From positions 1 to 10,295 of the forward strand of contig CAKAPY010000031.1 in the NCBI GenBank assembly GCA_916719935.1: a stretch of DNA of 10,295 bases. Reading direction: 5' to 3'. Shown here piece after piece: positions 5,122 through 10,295 of this stretch. The notes under the pieces were generated by a model. It had not been told where the DNA came from and did no database searches. It saw only the letters and a list, made by a program, of their open reading frames with translations. Both the position numbers and the translations under genes were made by a program. This stretch comes from an uncultured Actinomyces sp. GTDB lineage: Bacteria > Actinomycetota > Actinomycetes > Actinomycetales > Actinomycetaceae. Position 1 is the stretch's first letter. Each line of letters starts with the position of its first letter.

Positions 5122-7713
5122 TCACCACCCACCCTGGTCGTCAGTCTTCTGCTCAATGATGGTTCCGCCCAAAATATCCAAAACTGCTGGGATTCCAAAG
5201 AGATTCGAATCGGACATATCCTGATCATCAATGCTGGCGCTGTCGTCCTCTGCCGCAGAAACGCTGGGAGTTGCGGGAATTTCCTGCGCTTCTTCCTCTG
5301 CCGAGGCGTCTGCTGAGGCTGCCGCTTCCTCTTCCTCACTCCCGTCATCAGTTGAAGGTGCGTCGTCATCTTCTTCCATGCGCGCAAAACGCTGCGAAGG
5401 AAGTGGCGTAACTTCAGCGAAGTTTGGAACTTCAGGAGCTGACTCTTCTTCAAGCGGGTCAAAACTTGGAGGCTGAACGACAGTTTCACTCCAACCTGAA
5501 GTCGCGACAGGCTCATCCTCTGGTTCATCATCAGGTTCAGGTGATGGAACAGGTACTTCCTGCGAGTCCTGCTCTACCTCTTCAACCTGATCTCCCGGAT
5601 CAAAAGGGGGCGGCGCCTGAGTATGCCAATCGTAAGATTCTGGTGCCTGCGGATCATAGGGTTTCGAGGCATCGATCGGTTCCGCCGGAACATGGAATTC
5701 CGGTGCCGGCGCGGCTTCGTGCGCCGAAGTGTCTGAGCTACCCAGCCCAGAGGGGAGCGATTCTTGAGCAGGTGAAGCCTGAGCGGCTGTGGGTTGAAGG
5801 GAGGCGGCCTGCGCTGGCATGCTCTGCACAGGAGCAGCGCTGGAGTGTGCATTGGCAGAAGGCGTCGAAACTGCCGGCCCACCGCCGGATTGCCCCACCT
5901 GTGCACTGACGTGCAAACGAACACCCAAGACGTCATAGATCGTGTCCTCCACGATCTGTGCGCGTCCCCCGTTTGTAAAGCTTGCGACCATTCCTTGGCT
6001 GGGGAAGAGGATGACCAATTGGTCTCCATCAACGGCACCCAATTGGCCGTTTTGCGACAGCAAACTCCACACAACCCTGCTGTGCGTAGCCAAACGCTCA
6101 ACAACATCTCCCCAGCGCTGTCGTACAAGATCCGCGTTGGGCGCAGCAGCGGGAGCGGGTGAATGAGAGGGTGCGGGAACTTGCTCCGGAGCCTTTTCGG
6201 GCACTTCATGGGCAGCCTCGCGAGGCATCTGAGCAGCGGGAGTATCAACAGGAGCGCTGTGCGGCGCAGCTGATTCGCTATGGGCAGCAGGGCGAGTGAC
6301 CTCCCAGCCGCCAGATGAGGACTGAGACTGGGGTGCATGTTCTGCCTGCCGCGGCGAATCAATGCGACCATCGGCGGAAGCTTCTGGCGCCACCGAGGCA
6401 CCCTGGTGGTCTCCGCTCTTCTGAGCTTTCTTGCGTGCAAGAGCCTCACGCGCCTGACGAGCACCAAATGAACCCGAGCCAGCCGGGGCCTCGGCAGGGG
6501 CACCGCCCCCAACCAAGCCGACTCCACCAGAGAGCGGTCCCGGGGTACCCGCCATCGGGCCAGCGACCGCTGCAGGTGCTACTCCATAGGCACCAGCAGT
6601 AGCATCAATGCCTCCACCGGGCACCAAGATTCGGCCGATGAGCAACTCAAGCTGCAGCCTAGGTGAGGTCGCGCCAGTCATGGAGCGAAGGGCCTCGTCA
6701 GTGAGGTCAGCAGCGCGCGACAAGGCCTGCGTCCCCCAGTTCTTTGCCTGGACGCTCATACGTTCAAACTGATCGTGAGGCGTACCCACCAAGACATCGT
6801 TGGCGCCATCGCCCGCGACGGCAATAATCAACAGGTCGCGCAAGCGCTGCAAGAAATCTTCGACAAAACGACGCGGGTCATGACCCGAAGACACCATTTT
6901 TTCGATCACACGATACGCAGCACCGCCGTCGCCCCCTGCAAGAGCATCGACAGTCTCATCCAAAAGCGCAGTATCCGTGTAGCCCAAGAGAGCAACAGCG
7001 GTCTTATACGCGATCTCGCCATCGATTGCGCCGGCCATCAACTGGTCCAAGACCGACAGAGAGTCACGCACAGAACCGCCACCGGCGCGGATGACCAGGG
7101 GAAGGACACCCTCACCGACGCGAATATGCTCCTCATCGCACAGAGTCTGCAGGTAGGGTTCCAAAATATCTGGCGGAACCAAGCGGAAAGGATAGTGATG
7201 CGTACGGGAACGGATGGTTCCAATGACGCGCTCAGGTTCCGTCGTCGCAAAGATAAACTTCACGTGCTCGGGCGGCTCTTCCACGAGCTTGAGCAGGGCA
7301 TTGAAGCCCTGGGGGCTGACCATGTGGGCTTCGTCGATAATGAAGACCTTGTAGCGGTCACGCACCGGTGCAAAAGTGGCGCGCTCACGTAGGTCACGCG
7401 CGTCATCCACACCACCGTGCGAGGCGGCGTCGATTTCAACAACGTCGAGTGAACCCGGGCCACCGGTTGCCAGTTCACGACAGGACTCACATTGACCGCA
7501 AGGCGTATCCGTTGGACCTTCAGCGCAGTTCAGGCAACGCGCCAAAATACGCGCAGAGGTCGTCTTTCCACACCCGCGCGGACCAGAGAATAAGTACGCA
7601 TGATTCACCCTGTGGGCACGCAGAGCTGCCTGGAGGGGTTTGGTCACGTGTTCCTGGCCGATGACCTGTTCAAAGGTATCGGGCCTGTACCGGCGATAAA
7701 GAGCTGTCGTCAC
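5122..7713 (-). CDS. dnaX: DNA polymerase III subunit gamma/tau
   Basis: DnaX is the ATPase of the clamp loader that places the beta sliding clamp on DNA at the replication fork. The 863-residue protein begins at GTG 7711-7713 with the classic TALYRRYRPDTFEQVIGQ start. It shows Walker A GPRGCGKTT (44-52), a four-Cys zinc module (cysteines at 60, 63, 72, 75 and 78), Walker B FIIDEAH (124-130), sensor 1 FIFATTEP (153-160) and SRT near 169-171 with the arginine finger. The AAA+ and collar domains end near 365. Then come an Ala/Gly/Pro-rich linker (about 365-525), a folded tau-type domain (about 527-605, starting LVRQRWGDVVERL), a very acidic, Pro-rich tail (about 610-835) and a short conserved-looking end (LDILGGTIIE). 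No A-rich slippery sequence for gamma production was noticed. The start lacks a Shine-Dalgarno sequence; see the -10-like site at 7720-7725. Confidence 0.97.
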   Translation of the reverse strand: MTTALYRRYRPDTFEQVIGQEHVTKPLQAALRAHRVNHAYLFSGPRGCGKTTSARILARCLNCAEGPTDTPCGQCESCRELATGGPGSLDVVEIDAASHGGVDDARDLRERATFAPVRDRYKVFIIDEAHMVSPQGFNALLKLVEEPPEHVKFIFATTEPERVIGTIRSRTHHYPFRLVPPDILEPYLQTLCDEEHIRVGEGVLPLVIRAGGGSVRDSLSVLDQLMAGAIDGEIAYKTAVALLGYTDTALLDETVDALAGGDGGAAYRVIEKMVSSGHDPRRFVEDFLQRLRDLLIIAVAGDGANDVLVGTPHDQFERMSVQAKNWGTQALSRAADLTDEALRSMTGATSPRLQLELLIGRILVPGGGIDATAGAYGVAPAAVAGPMAGTPGPLSGGVGLVGGGAPAEAPAGSGSFGARQAREALARKKAQKSGDHQGASVAPEASADGRIDSPRQAEHAPQSQSSSGGWEVTRPAAHSESAAPHSAPVDTPAAQMPREAAHEVPEKAPEQVPAPSHSPAPAAAPNADLVRQRWGDVVERLATHSRVVWSLLSQNGQLGAVDGDQLVILFPSQGMVASFTNGGRAQIVEDTIYDVLGVRLHVSAQVGQSGGGPAVSTPSANAHSSAAPVQSMPAQAASLQPTAAQASPAQESLPSGLGSSDTSAHEAAPAPEFHVPAEPIDASKPYDPQAPESYDWHTQAPPPFDPGDQVEEVEQDSQEVPVPSPEPDDEPEDEPVATSGWSETVVQPPSFDPLEEESAPEVPNFAEVTPLPSQRFARMEEDDDAPSTDDGSEEEEAAASADASAEEEAQEIPATPSVSAAEDDSASIDDQDMSDSNLFGIPAVLDILGGTIIEQKTDDQGGW

Positions 7714-7719
7714 ACTTGA

Positions 7720-7725
7720 ACTTTA
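7720..7725 (-). promoter_or_regulatory. Candidate -10 element for a leaderless dnaX transcript
   Basis: On the minus strand TAAAGT (four of six matches to TATAAT) lies six bases before GTG 7713. Transcription starting seven bases after the -10 would begin at the G of the start codon, giving a leaderless mRNA, which is common in actinobacteria. No good Shine-Dalgarno sequence exists before this GTG, and no clear -35 was found. Confidence 0.4.
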
Positions 7726-7791
7726 CGGCCCCGCGCGCTCATTTGCGTCCTGTTTTCACCACAAGCCGCAAGAACACAGCGAAAATCATAA

Positions 7792-7831
7792 AAGTGGAGG
7801 TCCAAGCAGTTTCCCACTTGGACCTCCACTT
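7792..7831 (-). terminator. Rho-independent terminator of the surface protein gene
   Basis: A perfect 15-bp inverted repeat (AAGTGGAGGTCCAAG at 7792-7806, complement at 7817-7831) has a 10-base loop. Read on the minus strand, it is followed by a T-rich run (TTTATGATTTTCG). It lies 40 bases past the surface protein stop and upstream of dnaX, so it insulates dnaX from that gene. Confidence 0.85.
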
Positions 7832-7871
7832 ACTCACGTCTACGCCACCGACTCAGCGGCGGCGACACGCA

Positions 7872-10295
7872 TTAGGAGATGCGGCCTCGGCGACGAAGTG
7901 CAAGGAGTGCACCGCCCACGATGAGCGCGGCAAGACCCGCACTCAGGACTCCGGCCTCGGTACCCGTACGTGCCAACTTAGAAGCGGGAGTCTTCGGGTT
8001 CGGCTGCTTCGGAGGCTGCGGAGCCGCAGGAACTTCCTTCTCCATGTATCCGAAGTCGACGTTCTCAACGGTCGGGTTTGACTCTCCTAGCTCGATGAGC
8101 TCGGACTGAGAATCCTTGAGCGTATCGGGATCAAGAGTCTGCTCCAGGCCGTTCAAGACACCGGTCGTATCAACCTTCACGCGATACTTGCCATCGGGCA
8201 GGTGCGAGAACTTGTATGCGCCGTTGGAATCCGTGGTCGTGGTCTCCACGACGTTTCCGTTCTCATCGAGCAAGGTCACCTTGACCGAGGGGAAGCGAGG
8301 ATCGCTGGGATCCTTAACGCCGTTACGGGCCTCGTCACGGAAGATCGTGCCGCTGATCGAATTGTTCTCGACGTAACCGAAGTTCACACCGCTTTGAGTA
8401 CGGTTCGTGTTATTCAGGGAGATCGTTCCAGAGGTCGAATCCGCGACGCCATCGGGATCCTCGGTCTGGTCCAGGCCCTTGAGCGTTCCGGTCGTATCAA
8501 CCTTGACGCGGTAGTCACCGGCGGGCAGCTGGGAGAAGCTGTAGGCGCCGTTCGCATCCGTCGTCGTGGTCGCTACAACATTGCCCGCAGAATCCAACAG
8601 GTTCACGGTGACACCCGCGTAGGGATTCTCGTTGGAATCATGGGAGGCACTGCGGTTTCCATCGCGATAAATCGTGCCGGAAAGCGAGTAATCCGGAACG
8701 TAACCGAAGTTGACGTTTTCCTTCACGCTCTGCGTCGGATCCAGGGTGATGGGCTCGGAGGCGTTGTCCTTCGTGCCATCCGGGTCCTCGGTCTGGTCGG
8801 TGTCAGTGAGCGCACCGTCCTTCACAACCTTGACAGAGTAGGTGCCATCGGGCAGGTGCTCGAAGGAGTAGCTGCCATCCGCGGCGGTCGTAGTCGTTGC
8901 GACGACGTTTCCATCCTTATCCAGCAGCTGGACCGTCTGTCCCTGGTAGCCTTCCTCACTGCCATCACGCGAAGAGGAACGGTTATCGTCACGGTAGACC
9001 GAACCCTTGATGGTGTTATTCGGGTTGTATCCGAAGTTCACACCGGTCTGGGTCGGATTGTCCGCACCGATCGAAATCTTGCCCGAGGCATTGTCCTTCG
9101 TACCGTCAGGGTCTTCAGTCTGGTCCATGTCCTTGATGGCGCCATCCTTGACAACCTTCACGGTGTAGTCACCCGCAGGCAGCTTGGAGAAGGAGTAGTT
9201 TCCATCCGCATCGGTCGTGGTCGTTGCAACGACATTGCCCGAAGCATCGACCAGGTTCACGGTGACACCCTGGAAGGGGGTTTCAGTTGCGTCCTTGGAT
9301 TCGGAACGGTTCGAATCGCGGTAGACATTACCGGCGATCGAGTAGTCCTTCGCGTAACCGAAGTTCACATTGGTGACATCCGGATCATTACGCGTGAAGG
9401 TGATGGGCGCTGACTGCGAGTTCTTCGCGCCGCTGGGATCTTCGGTCTGTTCGAGGCCGGCCAGCTTGCCCGTTGTATCCACCTTGACGGTGTAGGTACC
9501 GTCGCTCAGGCCGGGGAAGTTGTAATTTCCCGAGGCGTCAGTGGTGGTGGTTGCGACAACATTGCCCGAGCCGTCGACTAGGGTGACCGTCACGCCCGAG
9601 AGGTTGACGTCATTACCATCCTTCGTCTTATCTCGGTTTTCATCCAGGTAGATGTTGCCCGAGATTGCATGCTTCTTCACGTACCCAAAATTGACGTTCT
9701 CGCGAACCGGGTTATCCGCGTTAAGCGTGATCGCACCGGAGGCATTGTCCTTTGTGCCGTCGGGGTCCTCGGTCTGGGTCAGGTTGGCGAGTTCGCCATC
9801 CTTGACGACCTTTACCGTGTAGGTACCCGCATTGAGCCCAGTGAAGGAGTAGTTACCATCTGTATCAGTCGTCGTCGTGGCAACAACTGCTCCGGCTGCG
9901 TCCACAAGGTTCACGGTGACACCATTGAAGCCCTCTTCACCGGCGGTGTAGGACGAGGAGTCATTCTTATCGAAGTACACCTTGCCCGAAAGACGGTGCT
10001 TGACGGTGATCGTCGTTGAGGCCTTGTTGTTGTTCAAGTTCACGTCGTAGGGAGGCAGATCCTTGAATTCAACATTGTTGGTGATGGTCTTGCCATCTGT
10101 TCCGTCGTTCAAGCGAACTGTCACGTACAGCGAGGCGTGGCTTCCCGCGGTCAGGTCGCCGATGGTCCACACTCCGGTGTTGACATCGTAGGTGCCCGCA
10201 GCGGCGCCGGCCTCGCACGCGTCCGGGGTACCCGACACGTAGCCGGTGGGGCACATGAAGGATTCGGACTTCACGAAGGTGACGCCGTCAGGCAG
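7872..10295 (-). CDS. LAxTG cell-wall-anchored surface protein with six SdrD_B-type repeats (5' end outside window)
   Basis: This is the C-terminal 807 residues of a larger secreted protein; the frame is open to the right edge, so no start is visible. Numbering residue 1 at base 10274, residues up to about 92 look like a DUF11-type domain (LPDGVTF, GVWTIGDLTAGSHASLYVTV, LNNNKASTTITV) with two cysteines (8 and 20) that could pair. Residues 93-746 are six tandem domains of exactly 109 residues. Each has the SdrD_B pattern, with a GVTV strand, then GNVVATTTTD-DG-YSF, a TEDPDG loop and an ending NFGY. The family is a beta-sandwich fold that often binds calcium. Then follow a Pro/Lys-rich wall-spanning segment (about 747-766), LARTG (767-771), a hydrophobic helix (about 776-793) and the basic tail RRRGR. 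Sortase would cleave between Thr and Gly and attach the protein to peptidoglycan or a precursor. Likely role is adhesion or a stalk; the ligand is unknown. A terminator follows. Confidence 0.93.
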   Translation of the reverse strand: MPDGVTFVKSESFMCPTGYVSGTPDACEAGAAAGTYDVNTGVWTIGDLTAGSHASLYVTVRLNDGTDGKTITNNVEFKDLPPYDVNLNNNKASTTITVKHRLSGKVYFDKNDSSSYTAGEEGFNGVTVNLVDAAGAVVATTTTDTDGNYSFTGLNAGTYTVKVVKDGELANLTQTEDPDGTKDNASGAITLNADNPVRENVNFGYVKKHAISGNIYLDENRDKTKDGNDVNLSGVTVTLVDGSGNVVATTTTDASGNYNFPGLSDGTYTVKVDTTGKLAGLEQTEDPSGAKNSQSAPITFTRNDPDVTNVNFGYAKDYSIAGNVYRDSNRSESKDATETPFQGVTVNLVDASGNVVATTTTDADGNYSFSKLPAGDYTVKVVKDGAIKDMDQTEDPDGTKDNASGKISIGADNPTQTGVNFGYNPNNTIKGSVYRDDNRSSSRDGSEEGYQGQTVQLLDKDGNVVATTTTAADGSYSFEHLPDGTYSVKVVKDGALTDTDQTEDPDGTKDNASEPITLDPTQSVKENVNFGYVPDYSLSGTIYRDGNRSASHDSNENPYAGVTVNLLDSAGNVVATTTTDANGAYSFSQLPAGDYRVKVDTTGTLKGLDQTEDPDGVADSTSGTISLNNTNRTQSGVNFGYVENNSISGTIFRDEARNGVKDPSDPRFPSVKVTLLDENGNVVETTTTDSNGAYKFSHLPDGKYRVKVDTTGVLNGLEQTLDPDTLKDSQSELIELGESNPTVENVDFGYMEKEVPAAPQPPKQPNPKTPASKLARTGTEAGVLSAGLAALIVGGALLALRRRGRIS
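7962..7976 (-). other. Sortase sorting signal LARTG
   Basis: Codons for Leu-Ala-Arg-Thr-Gly are followed by a hydrophobic segment and an Arg-rich tail, the standard three-part cell-wall sorting signal. Ala in place of the usual Pro is the form preferred by class E sortases of high-G+C Gram-positive bacteria (family knowledge). No sortase gene lies in the window. Confidence 0.88.
8037..9998 (-). repeat. Six tandem 327-base repeats coding for 109-residue domains
   Basis: Units in reading order are 9998-9672, 9671-9345, 9344-9018, 9017-8691, 8690-8364 and 8363-8037. All six are exactly 327 bases with no insertion or deletion. Two variants of the middle segment occur: VKVVKDG in units 1, 3 and 4, and VKVDTTG in units 2, 5 and 6. 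Units 3-5 share a YRD-NRS-S-D start. Units 1, 2 and 6 differ there, so the outer units are the most divergent. Matching protein stretches often use different codons between units. Confidence 0.92.

Noticed and set aside
5574..6527. A 317-codon minus-strand frame overlapping dnaX
   Set aside because: It is an alternate-frame shadow of the Pro/Ala-rich linker of dnaX, rich in Arg, Leu and Pro, with no domain.
5125..6621. A programmed frameshift site in dnaX that would make a gamma form
   Set aside because: I found no A-rich slippery heptamer followed by a hairpin on the coding strand in the linker region.
7726..7791. A small RNA or tRNA between the surface protein terminator and dnaX (SRP RNA or tRNA-Ser sometimes lie near dnaX)
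   Set aside because: No cloverleaf or SRP-like sequence is visible, and the space is too short.
8202..9413. A 403-codon open frame on the plus strand opposite the surface protein gene
   Set aside because: It is periodic because it mirrors the 327-base repeats; its translation has no recognisable domain, and the opposite strand has clear family motifs and a sorting signal.
8037..9998. Tandem repeats considered as a CRISPR or satellite array
   Set aside because: The units are 327 bases, contiguous and in one reading frame that encodes protein domains; there are no short repeats with spacers.

Overview
The window reads as chromosomal DNA of a high-G+C Gram-positive bacterium, most likely one of the Actinomycetaceae (Actinomyces/Schaalia type). 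This is inferred from three things: a surface protein with an LAxTG sorting signal (the LARTG form), a long DnaX with actinobacterial-style Ala/Pro-rich linkers, and an OmpR-type response regulator resembling mycobacterial TrcR. The species cannot be fixed from the sequence alone.

Layout. Bases 1-614 (+) hold the 3' end of ptsI (PTS enzyme I). Bases 706-2058 (+) hold a 450-residue protein joining an N-terminal coiled-coil/helical region of unknown role to a C-terminal DEDDh 3'-5' exonuclease domain. A perfect 15-bp hairpin at 2065-2100 separates this rightward block from everything else, which is transcribed leftwards. In transcription order on the minus strand come a large LAxTG-anchored surface protein (7872 to beyond the right edge), its own terminator (7792-7831), dnaX (7713-5122), recR (5118-4522), an OmpR-family response regulator (4490-3765) and its sensor histidine kinase (3756-2113).

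How the genes fit together. dnaX, recR, the regulator and the kinase are separated by only 3, 31 and 8 bases, with no terminator seen between them, so they could form one transcript running from the clamp-loader gene to the two-component system. The ybaB/ebfC gene that often lies between dnaX and recR is absent. A 16-base inverted repeat fills half of the recR-regulator gap and is a candidate control site. The surface protein has six tandem domains, each exactly 109 residues, of the SdrD_B type, forming a stalk in front of a cell-wall anchor.

Most of the window is ordinary housekeeping and accessory gene content. The points most worth a second look are the exonuclease fusion protein, the His/Asp-rich extracytoplasmic domain of the kinase, the symmetric site before the regulator, the possible leaderless start of dnaX, and the constant-length but codon-diverged repeats of the surface protein. 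I saw no CRISPR array, insertion sequence, tRNA or rRNA.
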